DNA of 64,000 nucleotides, taken from NCBI RefSeq assembly GCF_900109035.1, contig NZ_FNYD01000005.1, forward strand, positions 124,001 through 188,000, written 5' to 3'. Numbering within the stretch: the first letter of the stretch is position 1; each line of letters opens with the position of its first letter. Source of the DNA: Cribrihabitans marinus. Lineage in GTDB: Bacteria; Pseudomonadota; Alphaproteobacteria; Rhodobacterales; Rhodobacteraceae. The position numbers and the translations under genes were made by a program. Shown piece by piece: positions 1-8,775 of this stretch. Under the pieces are notes generated by a model. It was not told the DNA's origin. It saw only the letters and a program-made list of their open reading frames with translations, and ran no database searches.

Positions 1-12
1 GTTGATCTAGTC

Positions 13-294
13 TCAGAACCGGAACATCGCGCCCTCGGCGATCCGCCCGAGGACCACCGGCCGAAGCTCCTGCGGCACGAGGGCGGGCGGCGGGAGCGCG
101 GTCCGGCCGGACAAGCGTGGCGGTGTAACCCGCGAGATTCGCGGTAAATTCGCCTCTTCAGCCGGAACCGGCAGCGCACCGCCCGCGCGATCTGCCGCGC
201 CGCTGAACCACGGCACGAACAGCGCCGCCAGAACGGTCAGGGCAATCACGGCGACCGGACGCATGACCGGTTCGGGGTCTTTGTCGGCGGTCAT
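13..294 (-). CDS. Small proline-rich protein with one membrane segment, unknown function
   Basis: I do not recognise a family for this 93-residue protein. It has one hydrophobic stretch (about residues 12-30) after a short charged N-terminus, so it is probably anchored in or exported through the inner membrane. The rest is rich in proline and arginine and has no cysteine. A GGAGG lies seven bases before the ATG, which supports the start. It sits 61 bases downstream of the next minus-strand gene and is probably co-transcribed with it. Both could be envelope proteins, but that is inference. Confidence 0.65.
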   Translation of the reverse strand: MTADKDPEPVMRPVAVIALTVLAALFVPWFSGAADRAGGALPVPAEEANLPRISRVTPPRLSGRTALPPPALVPQELRPVVLGRIAEGAMFRF

Positions 295-355
295 TCACAC
301 GCCTCCCTCTCCTGGGGTTGCGGTCCGCCTGCGTGTCTGCCTCGGCCGGTCGTCG

Positions 356-892
356 TCAGGGCATGAGCACCGCCTGACGTTCGAACCGGGCCTGCTCCTC
401 ACTCAAGTCGTCGAAGGTTAAGATCACGTCAACAACGGCCACCGAGCCCGGCGCGTAGCTGCGGAACGGCAGGCCGTCCTCCTCGAGGATCATGTTGGGC
501 GCCGGCTGGTCCTCGCGGCAGGGCGGCAGGGGCCAGGGCTCGGGCGGGGCGCCGTTGACGCCGATGCGCATCTGCACCAGCCCGCAGCGCCACGACCAGA
601 GTTGCGTCACATAGAGCAGGTCCTGCCCGTCATATTCGCGCACGGCGATCCAGTTTGCACGGGTGGCCGCCAGGATCGGGCGCACCTCGGTCGCGGTGGT
701 GAACTTGCCGCTGGGCACCTGCGGCTCGGCCACCAGCTGCGGCGCGGGGGCCAGGAACGCAGGCGGTGCGGGCGCCTCCTCCGGCGCCAGAAAGGCCGGC
801 GGCGCGGCGGCCGCCTGCGGGGCGGCCGGCCCACCCGATGAGCCTGCCGCCGCGCTGGCTGCCGCCACCATGACAAGAAAGAAATCCAACAT
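356..892 (-). CDS. Exported protein with an Ala/Pro-rich linker, unknown function
   Basis: A 178-residue protein. It begins with a short hydrophobic segment (residues 2-16), followed by an Ala/Pro linker in which the unit APPAFLAPEEAP/APPAFLAPAP is nearly repeated. The C-terminal part (about residues 60-178) looks folded, with two cysteines that could pair. I chose the ATG at 892 because GGAGG lies seven bases upstream and the hydrophobic leader follows at once; reading further upstream adds only arginine-rich shadow sequence. It is probably a periplasmic protein. It is divergent from the glycosyltransferase-like gene and upstream of the small membrane gene on the same strand. Function unknown. 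Confidence 0.7.
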   Translation of the reverse strand: MLDFFLVMVAAASAAAGSSGGPAAPQAAAAPPAFLAPEEAPAPPAFLAPAPQLVAEPQVPSGKFTTATEVRPILAATRANWIAVREYDGQDLLYVTQLWSWRCGLVQMRIGVNGAPPEPWPLPPCREDQPAPNMILEEDGLPFRSYAPGSVAVVDVILTFDDLSEEQARFERQAVLMP

Positions 893-1010
893 CGCAATGC
901 CTCCATCGAAATTCCGCGCCGAAATCGGGGTTTTCGTGCACAGGCCCCTGTGCCTATAGTGCCCGCAAACGGCAGTCGCCGCAGCAAAAACGATGCGGCC
1001 GGGACGGAAA

Positions 1011-2015
1011 ATGGCAGCGAAACGGGCACGCCCCCACCCTTTCAACATCGTGATCGTGGGCCAGAACAACCGCCTGCAATACGAGGCGCTGCTGTTCGCC
1101 GCCTCGCTGCGCCATGCCGCGCCCGACTTTGCCGGGCGCCTGCTGGTCGCGGTGCCGCAGCCCGGCCCGCTCTGGCCGTCGGACCCGTCGATCCGCAATA
1201 CCGAGCTGCTGGCCGCGCTCGACCGGCTGGGGGCCGAGATCGTGCCCTTCGACAACACGGTGTTCGGCGCGGACTATCCCCAGGGCAACAAGATCGAGGC
1301 GCTTCTGGCCCTGCCCGAGGGCGAGCCCTTCGTGTTCTTCGACACCGACACGCTGATCACCGGCGACATCGCGCGAGTGCCTTTCGATTTCGACCGTCCC
1401 ACCGCATCGCTCAAGCGCGAGGGCACCTGGCCGGAACCCACGCTTTACGGGCCGGGATACGCGCAGATCTGGAAATCTCTCTACGACCGGTTCGGGCTGG
1501 AATTCGAAAGCTCGCTGGACCTGGACCAGCCCGACGAATACTGGGCGCGCTACCTCTATTTCAACGCCGGCTGGTTCTTCTACCGTTGCCCCCGTGCCTT
1601 CGGGCACCGCTTCCTGGACTACGCTCGCGAGATCCGCGACGACCCGCCGGCGGAACTGATCTGCCAGAACCTCGACCCTTGGCTCGACCAGGTGGCCCTG
1701 CCGCTGGTGATCCATTCCTTCGGCGGCGGCCGAGACCCCCTGCCCGCGCAGGCGCTGGACGGCGATGTCAGCTGCCACTACCGCCTGTTTCCGCTGCTCT
1801 ACGCGCGCGAGGACGACCGCGTGGTCGAGATGCTGGAGACGGTGGCCGCGCCGAACTGGATCAAGAAGGTGCTCAAGCAATACGAGCCGATCCGCAAACT
1901 GGTGTTGCAGCGCAAGGGCGAGCGGGTGCGCGCGCTGTTCGACCAGGCGAACCTGCCCCGCCGCGAACAGGCGATCCGCAACCGCATCAAGTCCGCGGGT
2001 CTCTGGCTGCGCTGA
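1011..2015 (+). CDS. Glycosyltransferase-like protein with a DxD motif
   Basis: A 334-residue protein that resembles GT-A-fold glycosyltransferases. It has an N-terminal beta strand (FNIVIVGQNN), a region that would bind nucleotide sugar, and FFDTDT at residues 109-114, the pattern of a metal-binding DxD motif. The C-terminus is basic. No signal peptide is seen, so it is likely cytosolic. The start at 1011 has GGGACGG about ten bases upstream; an in-frame ATG at 993 has no such site. It stands alone, between a divergent unknown gene and metY. The substrate cannot be told from sequence, and the assignment rests mainly on the DxD context. Confidence 0.65.
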   Translation: MAAKRARPHPFNIVIVGQNNRLQYEALLFAASLRHAAPDFAGRLLVAVPQPGPLWPSDPSIRNTELLAALDRLGAEIVPFDNTVFGADYPQGNKIEALLALPEGEPFVFFDTDTLITGDIARVPFDFDRPTASLKREGTWPEPTLYGPGYAQIWKSLYDRFGLEFESSLDLDQPDEYWARYLYFNAGWFFYRCPRAFGHRFLDYAREIRDDPPAELICQNLDPWLDQVALPLVIHSFGGGRDPLPAQALDGDVSCHYRLFPLLYAREDDRVVEMLETVAAPNWIKKVLKQYEPIRKLVLQRKGERVRALFDQANLPRREQAIRNRIKSAGLWLR

Positions 2016-2102
2016 GCCCGCGCCGCTCGCCGTCGCAGTTGTGGCAAGCCTGCGGATGCCCTAAACCTTGGCGTCGAACCGTTACCCCAAGGGAGAGACA
2101 AC

Positions 2103-3383
2103 ATGGCCCACGGCTTCGACACGCTGCAGATCCACGCGGGCAGCCGCCCCGACCCCGCGACCGGCGCGCGGCAGACGCCGATCTACCAGACCACCGCCTA
2201 TGTGTTCCGGGATGCCGACCACGCCGCGGCGCTGTTCAACCTGCAGGAGGTCGGGTTCATCTATTCGCGCCTGACCAACCCCACCGTGGCCGTGCTGCAG
2301 GAGCGCATCGCCACGCTCGAGGGCGGCGTCGGCGCGGTCTGCTGTTCCTCGGGCCATGCGGCGCAGATCATGGCGCTGTTCCCGCTGATGGGACCGGGCC
2401 GCAACGTGGTGGTCTCGACCCGGCTCTACGGTGGTTCGATCACCCAGTTCAGCCAGACCATCAAGCGCTTCGGCTGGTCGGCCCGGTTCGTCGATTTCGA
2501 CGACATGGAGGCCGTCGCCGGGGCCATCGACGACGACACCCGCGCGATCTTCTGCGAATCCATCGCCAATCCGGGCGGCTATGTCACCGACCTGGATGCG
2601 GCGGCCAAGGTCGCCAATGACGCCGGGCTGCCGCTGATCGTCGACAACACCTCGGCCACGCCCTATCTCTGCCGCCCGATCGACCACGGCGCGACGCTGG
2701 TCGTGCATTCCATGACCAAGTACCTGACCGGCAACGGCACCGTGACCGGCGGTTGCGTGGTGGATTCGGGCAATTTCGACTGGTCGGCCAGCGGCAAGTT
2801 CCCCTCGCTCAGCGAGCCGGAGCCGGCCTATCACGGGCTGAAGTTCCACGAAACCTTCGGCCCGCTGGCCTTCACCTTCCACGGCATCGCCATCGGGCTG
2901 CGCGACCTGGGGATGACGCTGAACCCGCAGGCGGCGCATTACACGCTGATGGGGATCGAGACGCTGAGCCTCAGGATGCAGCGGCATTGCGAGAATGCAA
3001 TGGAGATCGCCCAGTGGCTTGAAACCCACGATGCGGTGGCGGCGGTGACATTTGCCGGCCTGCCCTCCTCGCCGAGCCACGAAAAGGCGCAGCGGATCTG
3101 CCCCAAGGGCGCCGGCGGGCTGTTCACCGTCACGCTCAAGGGCGGCTATGACGCCTGCATCAAGCTGGTGGATTCGCTGGAGATCTTCAGCCACGTGGCG
3201 AACCTGGGCGACACGCGGTCGCTGGTCATTCACTCGGCCTCGACCACGCACCGGCAGCTGACCGAGGAACAGCAGATCGCCGCCGGGGCGGCGCCGGACG
3301 TGGTGCGGTTCTCAATCGGGATCGAGGATCCCAAGGACCTGATCGCCGATCTGAACCAGGCGCTGGCCAAGGCCACGGCCTGA
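2103..3383 (+). CDS. metY: O-acetylhomoserine sulfhydrylase (aminocarboxypropyltransferase)
   Basis: A 426-residue enzyme of the Cys/Met-metabolism PLP family. It makes homocysteine from O-acetylhomoserine and sulfide in methionine synthesis. The N-terminal pattern HAGSRPDPATGARQTPIYQT, the YSRLTNPT motif (residues 54-61) and the PLP lysine in SMTKYLTG (Lys206) are all present, and the length is usual for the MetY branch rather than the shorter cystathionine synthases. GGGAGAG lies close before the ATG. It is monocistronic, and a GC-rich hairpin follows before the convergent SIMPL gene. A cystathionine gamma-synthase role is less likely because of the MetY-type length and insertions. Confidence 0.92.
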   Translation: MAHGFDTLQIHAGSRPDPATGARQTPIYQTTAYVFRDADHAAALFNLQEVGFIYSRLTNPTVAVLQERIATLEGGVGAVCCSSGHAAQIMALFPLMGPGRNVVVSTRLYGGSITQFSQTIKRFGWSARFVDFDDMEAVAGAIDDDTRAIFCESIANPGGYVTDLDAAAKVANDAGLPLIVDNTSATPYLCRPIDHGATLVVHSMTKYLTGNGTVTGGCVVDSGNFDWSASGKFPSLSEPEPAYHGLKFHETFGPLAFTFHGIAIGLRDLGMTLNPQAAHYTLMGIETLSLRMQRHCENAMEIAQWLETHDAVAAVTFAGLPSSPSHEKAQRICPKGAGGLFTVTLKGGYDACIKLVDSLEIFSHVANLGDTRSLVIHSASTTHRQLTEEQQIAAGAAPDVVRFSIGIEDPKDLIADLNQALAKATA

Positions 3384-3391
3384 ACCCGCGC

Positions 3392-3414
3392 GGGCGGGCC
3401 GGAAAGGCCCGCCC
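3392..3414. terminator. GC-rich hairpin between convergent genes
   Basis: A perfect nine-base-pair stem, GGGCGGGCC, with loop GGAAA and the complement GGCCCGCCC, sits between the stop of metY and the stop of the convergent SIMPL gene. It has no clear T-run, so it may act as a bidirectional transcription barrier rather than a classical intrinsic terminator. Confidence 0.5.
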
Positions 3415-3423
3415 CCTGTTGCC

Positions 3424-4131
3424 TCACTCGGCGATTTCGAACACCATCGACACCGAGACCGAGACCGACACCTCGCCCGCGGCCACTGGCACGGCACCGG
3501 AATCGGCCATCGCCATCTCGGCCATGCGCGGCACGGGGCGCGGCCCGCCGCCGCCCTCGGTGATCGAGACGACCGGACCCAGCGTCACGCCGGCCGCCGC
3601 GGCCAATTGCCCGGCCTTGTCGACCGCGTCGGCAACGGCCTTGGCCCGCGCGGCATCCGTCAGCGGTTTCGGCTCGGCAACAGAGAACTGCAGGCCATTG
3701 AAATCATTGGCGCCATCCGTGATCGCGGCATCGAGGATCCTGCCCAACGCGCTCAGCTCGCGCACCCGCACGACGACTCGGTTCGAGGCGACATATCCGG
3801 TGATCTCCGGCGGCGCCTCCTGGTTGGCGCGGCGGTTGGACCAGACCGGCGACAGGCTCAGGTCGCGGGTCTGAACGTCGCGTGATTCCACGCCCATGTC
3901 GGCCAGCCGCTCCAGAACCCGCGCCACGGCCTCCGAGTTCGCGCGCATCGCCTCCTGCGCCTGGGGCGCCTGCTCGGTCACGCCCAGCGTGATGACCGCC
4001 ATGTCCGGCGCGGCCTCGACCTGGCCGGTTCCGGTGACGGCAATCCGGCGCTCATCCGCCTGTGCCAGCCCTGCAACCGCGGCAACGATAACGGCGGCGG
4101 TCAGAAAAACCAATTTTCTCAAGCCTCTCAC
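3424..4131 (-). CDS. SIMPL domain (DUF541) periplasmic protein
   Basis: A 235-residue protein with a clear signal peptide (residues 1-25, cleavage after AQA) and one SIMPL/DUF541 domain. Family hallmarks are the opening RRIAVTGTGQVEAAPDMAVI, the segment ITGYVASNRVVVRVRELSALGRILDAA in the middle, and FNGLQFSV followed by the A/K-rich helix. Members are periplasmic or outer-membrane-facing proteins linked to oxidative stress tolerance, with no known enzyme activity. It is convergent with metY and divergent from the large acidic membrane protein. Substrate and partner are unknown. Confidence 0.88.
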   Translation of the reverse strand: MRGLRKLVFLTAAVIVAAVAGLAQADERRIAVTGTGQVEAAPDMAVITLGVTEQAPQAQEAMRANSEAVARVLERLADMGVESRDVQTRDLSLSPVWSNRRANQEAPPEITGYVASNRVVVRVRELSALGRILDAAITDGANDFNGLQFSVAEPKPLTDAARAKAVADAVDKAGQLAAAAGVTLGPVVSITEGGGGPRPVPRMAEMAMADSGAVPVAAGEVSVSVSVSMVFEIAE

Positions 4132-4289
4132 TCCTTCTCAAGACATGCCGATCATGGGTGCGCGGCACATTGCCCGACAAGGGGGAATCCCGGCGTTCTT
4201 CTTTCCCTCGGCAAGATCCTGCACTATGGTTGCGGCAAGGGGCAGTCACCACCTGAAACCGAACCGGAATCGGACGGGAAACCCATCGC

Positions 4290-6788
4290 ATGAAACCCGC
4301 CTTCGCGCTGTCTTTGTCCTATCAGGGGATCGTCCTGCTGCACCGTGCCGCCGGCGGATGGCGCTGCGTGGGCGAGGTGGCGCCGGATGCGCCCGACCTG
4401 CACGCGGAACTGGACGGGCTGCGCGCGCAGGCGGCGGCGCTGCAGCCCGACCTGCGGTGCAAGCTGATCCTGCCCAACGACCAGATCCGCTACATGACGG
4501 TCGAAACAGACAGCGCCGACGCCGACCGCACCCGCAGTGCCGTCGAGCGCGCGCTGGACGACGCCACGCCCTATCCGCTGGAGGATCTGGCCTTCGACAC
4601 CGCGCAGGATGGCGAGGTGACCCATGTCGCCGCCGTCGCGCGCGAGACCCTGGCCGAGGCCGAAGCCTTTGCCGTGGATCACGGGTTCGAGCCGGTCAGC
4701 TTTGTCGCGATTCCTGGCGACAACCCGTTCTTGGGCGAGCCGTTTTTCGGCCCGACCGACCTGGCCCGTGCGCAGCCCGGCGCCGAAACGGTCGAGGCCG
4801 ATGGAATTGCCGTGGTCGTGATCGGCCCGGCGGTCATGCCGCCCGAGGAGGACACCGACACCGCCGACGAGCCGCCCTCGGACCCACCCGCGCAGGATGC
4901 CGAGGAGCCCGAGGCCCCGCCGCTCCAGTTTTCAAGCCGCCGATCCGGCTCGGACACACACGAGGCCACGGACGAGCCGGCTGAGGACGAGGTTGCAGTA
5001 GAACCCGAGCCGGTTGCCGGGGCCGAGGACACGCTGCCGAAGACCGAAACGCAGCCCGACGCGCCTGCGCCGGACGCACAGCCAGAACCGGAACCGCAGC
5101 CCGAACCTCAGGCTAAATCGGAACCGGACCCTGAACCACGGTCCGAAACGGAACAGGATCCCGGGCCGGATCCCGAAAAGGAACCGGAGCCAGAACCGGA
5201 ACAGTTGGCCGCGCCTCGATCTCCGGGATTGACCATCCCCAAGGCGCCGCCGCTGCCCGGTGACACCACACCGATCCCGGTGGCCGGCCCCGGTCCCGGC
5301 GCAGGGCTCGACCCCGAGGAGGAGGAGCGGCGGCTGACGATATTCGGCGCGCGCGATTCCGACCTGGAAGGTGACCGCCGCAAGCGCGTGGCACTGGCCG
5401 CCGCCGCGGTGGCCCTGCTGCTGCTGGCCGGCATCGCCGCGCTGGCGGCGCTTTCGCCCGATGGCGGCCTCGCCGGCTGGCTGGACGACGAGGCGGCCGA
5501 ACCTGCGCTGACACCTGCCCCGCGCGCCAAGGTCGATCCGGCACCCGCCGAAACCGCCGAGGTCCGCGAGCTTTATCAGGCCGGTCCGGCGCCGACGGCT
5601 CCCGCCGTGCCGGATGTGCTGGCGTCGCTGCCGGCCCCCACGTCGGTTCCCCTGCAAGACGCACCTGCCGATCCGCAAAGCGGGACCGCACAGGACACGC
5701 CGCCCGACGCGCCGGCGCTCAGCGATACCGACAGCGCGGTTCTGGACGCGTTGCAGGATGAGGCCGAGGCCGAGGCACCGCCCGAACCGTCAGGTGATCC
5801 GCTGGCGCAGGGTTCGGAATCCACCGCGCTTTATGCCGCGACCGGGATCTGGCCTGTGCCGCCGGCCAGGCCGGAAACGCCGGGCGTGATCGCGCTCGAC
5901 GATCTCTACCTCGCCTCGATCGACCCCAACGACCTGTCGCAGGATGCGGTCGCGCTGCCGCCGGCGGCCGGCTATGACGGTGACGGTCTGCCCGACACCT
6001 CGCCGACGCCTGCCAGCCCCGGCCGCCGCTTCGACCTGGACGACCAGGGCCTGGTCGAGGCCACGCCCGATGGCACCCGCAATCCCGATGGCGTGATGGT
6101 CTTTCTCGGCGCCCCGCCGACGTTGCCGCCGCCGGCACCGCTGCGCTTTGCCGAAGAGCCGCAGGCCGACGAGGACCGCGCGCGGCTGGCCGCCTTCCGG
6201 CCCCGGTCGCGGCCCGACGGGCTGGCGGAATCGAACGAGCGCGCGCGGCTTGGCGGCCGGTCGCTGGACGAACTGGCCACGTTGCGGCCGCGGACCCGGC
6301 CCGCCTCGCTGCAGGCAGAGGCCGAGGCGCTTGCGGTGGCCGCCGCCGCGTCCCAGGCCGCCCAGGACGCCGCCGCCGAGTTCGAGGCCACGCGCATGGT
6401 CGTTCTGCGGCCGAAGCAGCGGCCCGCCAACCTGGATACCACACCGCGCCGAACGGCCAGCCTGGGCTCGGCCGTTCCACAGCAAAGCGCTGCGCGGGAA
6501 CCCGACAGTTTCGTGCCGCGCGCAGTCAAGCCGCGGGCACCCTCGCCGACCTCGGTGGCGCGGCAGGCAACCATGAACAACGCCATCAACCTGCGGCGGA
6601 TGAACCTGATCGGGGTCTACGGCAAGCCGTCGAACCGCCGCGCGCTGATCCGCCTGCCCTCGGGCCGCTACAAGAAGGTCAAGGTCGGCGACCGGCTCGA
6701 CGGCGGGCGCATCGTGGCCATCGGCGACAGCGAGCTGCGCTACCAGAAAAGCGGGCGCAGCGTGACCCTGAAGATGCCGCGCGGCTGA
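4290..6788 (+). CDS. Large acidic bitopic membrane protein: GspL/PilM-like N-terminus, PilP/GspC-like C-terminus
   Basis: An 832-residue protein in several parts. Residues 1-150 resemble the actin-like cytoplasmic domain of GspL/PilM (LPNDQIRYMTVE, then RSAVERALDDATPYPLEDLAFD). A Glu/Pro repeat region follows (about 180-310), then one membrane helix (about 365-387, after RRKR). A long, probably disordered segment comes next, with repeated RPRxRP-type motifs (LRPRTRP, LRPKQRP, FRPRSRP). A compact C-terminal domain (about 764-832, GVYGKPSNRRALIRLPSGRY) resembles PilP/GspC homology regions. The topology would put the N-terminus inside and the C-terminus in the periplasm. No other secretion or pilus gene is nearby. 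Proteins like this are sometimes labelled translation initiation factor 2 because of the repeats; nothing here supports that. Confidence 0.75.
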   Translation: MKPAFALSLSYQGIVLLHRAAGGWRCVGEVAPDAPDLHAELDGLRAQAAALQPDLRCKLILPNDQIRYMTVETDSADADRTRSAVERALDDATPYPLEDLAFDTAQDGEVTHVAAVARETLAEAEAFAVDHGFEPVSFVAIPGDNPFLGEPFFGPTDLARAQPGAETVEADGIAVVVIGPAVMPPEEDTDTADEPPSDPPAQDAEEPEAPPLQFSSRRSGSDTHEATDEPAEDEVAVEPEPVAGAEDTLPKTETQPDAPAPDAQPEPEPQPEPQAKSEPDPEPRSETEQDPGPDPEKEPEPEPEQLAAPRSPGLTIPKAPPLPGDTTPIPVAGPGPGAGLDPEEEERRLTIFGARDSDLEGDRRKRVALAAAAVALLLLAGIAALAALSPDGGLAGWLDDEAAEPALTPAPRAKVDPAPAETAEVRELYQAGPAPTAPAVPDVLASLPAPTSVPLQDAPADPQSGTAQDTPPDAPALSDTDSAVLDALQDEAEAEAPPEPSGDPLAQGSESTALYAATGIWPVPPARPETPGVIALDDLYLASIDPNDLSQDAVALPPAAGYDGDGLPDTSPTPASPGRRFDLDDQGLVEATPDGTRNPDGVMVFLGAPPTLPPPAPLRFAEEPQADEDRARLAAFRPRSRPDGLAESNERARLGGRSLDELATLRPRTRPASLQAEAEALAVAAAASQAAQDAAAEFEATRMVVLRPKQRPANLDTTPRRTASLGSAVPQQSAAREPDSFVPRAVKPRAPSPTSVARQATMNNAINLRRMNLIGVYGKPSNRRALIRLPSGRYKKVKVGDRLDGGRIVAIGDSELRYQKSGRSVTLKMPRG

Positions 6789-6848
6789 CCGGCCAACCGG
6801 GGCGTTTTACGTCTGGTCAATCCCCCGGGGCGGTCCTAGCGTGCCGCC

Positions 6849-8063
6849 ATGACCCACGAGATCCACGACAGCGCCTATTCCTGGCTGCGCCTGCTGGTCA
6901 CACTGGCCATCGCGACCGTGGCCAATGTGGGCATGTGGGCGGTAATCGTGGTGATGCCGGCCATCGAGGCCGAATTCGGCGCCGGCCGGGCCGAGGCCTC
7001 GCTGCCCTATACGCTGACCATGATCGGGTTTGCGCTGGGCAACCTCTGGCTGGGGCAGCTGGTCGACCGGCTGGGCGTGACGGCAGCGTTGATCGGGGCG
7101 GCGGCGCTCAGCGCGGCAAGCTATGTCGCGGCCACGGTGATGCCGTCGATCCTGACGCTTTCGGCCGTGCATCTGGCGCTGGGCCTGGGCACGGCGGTGG
7201 GGTTCGGGCCGCTGATCGCCGACATCTCGCACTGGTTCTCGCGCCGGCGCGGTATCGCGGTGGCGCTGGTGGCCAGCGGCAATTACCTCTCCGGCGCGGT
7301 CTGGCCCACGCTGCTTGCCGACATGCTGGCCGACAGCGGCTGGAACCGGGTCTACCTGGCGCTGGCCGTCATCACCCTGGTCACCATCATCCCGCTGTCG
7401 CTGCTGCTGCGCCGGCGCGTCCCGCTCGAAGCGCATGGCGCGGCGCAGGCGGCGGCGCAGCTGAGAGCAAAGAGCGCCGGTCTCAGCCCGCGGGCGCTGC
7501 AGCTGTTGCTTGGGCTGGCCGGCATCGGCTGCTGCGTGGCGATGGCGATGCCCCAGGTTCATATCGTCGCCTATAGTGTGGGCCTGGGATATGGCCCGGC
7601 GGTGGGCGCCGAGATGCTGGCACTGATGCTGTTGGGCGGAGTGGTGAGCCGGGTGATCTCGGGTCTGGTGGCCGACCGGTTCGGCGGTGTGCGCACGCTG
7701 CTGGCGGGGTCGGTCCTGCAATGCCTGGCGCTATTCCTGTTCCTGCCCTGGGACGGCATGGTGCCGCTCTACCTCATCAGCGCGCTGTTCGGCCTGGCCC
7801 AGGGCGGCATCGTGCCCAGCTATGCGCTGGTGGTGCGCGAATACCTGCCCGCGCGCGAGGCCGGGGCGCGGGTCGGGTTCGTGATGATGATGACCATTCT
7901 CGGCATGGCGCTTGGCGGCTGGATGTCGGGCTGGATCTACGACATCAGCGGCAGCTACCAGGCGGCCTTCGTCAACGGCATCCTGTGGAACGGGTTGAAC
8001 ATCGCGCTGATGCTCTACCTTCTGTCGCGCAGCCGGCCGCGCCAGCGGATGCAGCCGGCGTGA
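6849..8063 (+). CDS. MFS transporter, monocarboxylate/OFA-like
   Basis: A 404-residue major facilitator with about twelve hydrophobic segments and a central cytoplasmic loop near residue 200. The conserved loop 2-3 motif is present as GNLWLGQLVDRLGVTAAL, and the ISGLVADRFGGVRTLL repeat opens the second half. The pattern is closest to oxalate/formate and monocarboxylate-type carriers, but the substrate cannot be told. It is followed 18 bases later by the YceI gene on the same strand, so the two may share a transcript. Confidence 0.85.
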   Translation: MTHEIHDSAYSWLRLLVTLAIATVANVGMWAVIVVMPAIEAEFGAGRAEASLPYTLTMIGFALGNLWLGQLVDRLGVTAALIGAAALSAASYVAATVMPSILTLSAVHLALGLGTAVGFGPLIADISHWFSRRRGIAVALVASGNYLSGAVWPTLLADMLADSGWNRVYLALAVITLVTIIPLSLLLRRRVPLEAHGAAQAAAQLRAKSAGLSPRALQLLLGLAGIGCCVAMAMPQVHIVAYSVGLGYGPAVGAEMLALMLLGGVVSRVISGLVADRFGGVRTLLAGSVLQCLALFLFLPWDGMVPLYLISALFGLAQGGIVPSYALVVREYLPAREAGARVGFVMMMTILGMALGGWMSGWIYDISGSYQAAFVNGILWNGLNIALMLYLLSRSRPRQRMQPA

Positions 8064-8081
8064 CCCCGAGGAGCCCGTGCC

Positions 8082-8690
8082 ATGACCCGCCCGTCCCGCC
8101 GCATGGTCCTGCACGCCCTGGCCGGGGCCTGCCTGGCGCCCTGGCTCGCCACGCCGTCCGCGGCGGCGCGGCGGCGCTACCGGCTGGATCCGGCGGCCTC
8201 GCGCGTGGGCTTTGCCTTCACGCTGTCGGGCCTGCGCCAGACCGGCACGATGCCGGTGCGGCGCGCCGACATCCTGGTCGATACCGACCGGCTGGAGCGC
8301 AGCCGCGTGGACGTGACGCTGGATGCCGCCCGCGCCCGCACCGCGCTGAGCTTTGCGCAGACCGCCATGCTGGGCCCCGGCGTGCTGGAGGTGGCGCGGT
8401 TTCCCACCATCCGCTTCGTCTCGACCTCGATCGCTTTGGGGTCCGGGGGCCGGATCTCGGACGGGGCGCTGATCCGCGGCGATCTGACCCTGCGCGGCAT
8501 CACGCGGCCGGTGGCCCTGGCGGCGGCGCTCTACCGTCCGGCGGGCAGCGCGCCCGACGACCTGTCGCGGCTGGACATCCGCCTGCGCGGAGCGATCAGC
8601 CGATCCGCCTTCGGCGCCACGGCCCATGCCGACCTGGTGGCCGACACGGTCGAACTGGACATCGCAGCCGGTATCCGCGCGACAGGCTGA
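8082..8690 (+). CDS. YceI-family periplasmic lipid-binding-type protein
   Basis: A 202-residue protein with an exported N-terminus (RPSRRMVLHALAGACLAPWL, a twin-arginine-like leader ending near SAAA). The mature part matches the YceI beta-barrel: YRLDPAASRVGFAFTLSG at its start, then FPTIRFVSTSI and GDLTLRGITRPVAL in the order usual for the family. YceI proteins bind isoprenoid or other amphiphilic ligands in the periplasm; no enzyme activity is established. It lies directly between two MFS genes on the same strand. Confidence 0.9.
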   Translation: MTRPSRRMVLHALAGACLAPWLATPSAAARRRYRLDPAASRVGFAFTLSGLRQTGTMPVRRADILVDTDRLERSRVDVTLDAARARTALSFAQTAMLGPGVLEVARFPTIRFVSTSIALGSGGRISDGALIRGDLTLRGITRPVALAAALYRPAGSAPDDLSRLDIRLRGAISRSAFGATAHADLVADTVELDIAAGIRATG

Positions 8691-8775
8691 GGCCCGGCGG
8701 AAAGGTTCAAAACCGACGCCTATCGGTCGAGAACACGCGCGCGCCCGGCCAGGGCCGCGCCATTCTGGGGCCGCC

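Noticed and set aside
950-2620. Long open frame overlapping the glycosyltransferase-like gene and metY
   Set aside because: Arginine/proline-rich shadow of the two real genes, with no ribosome site or domain.
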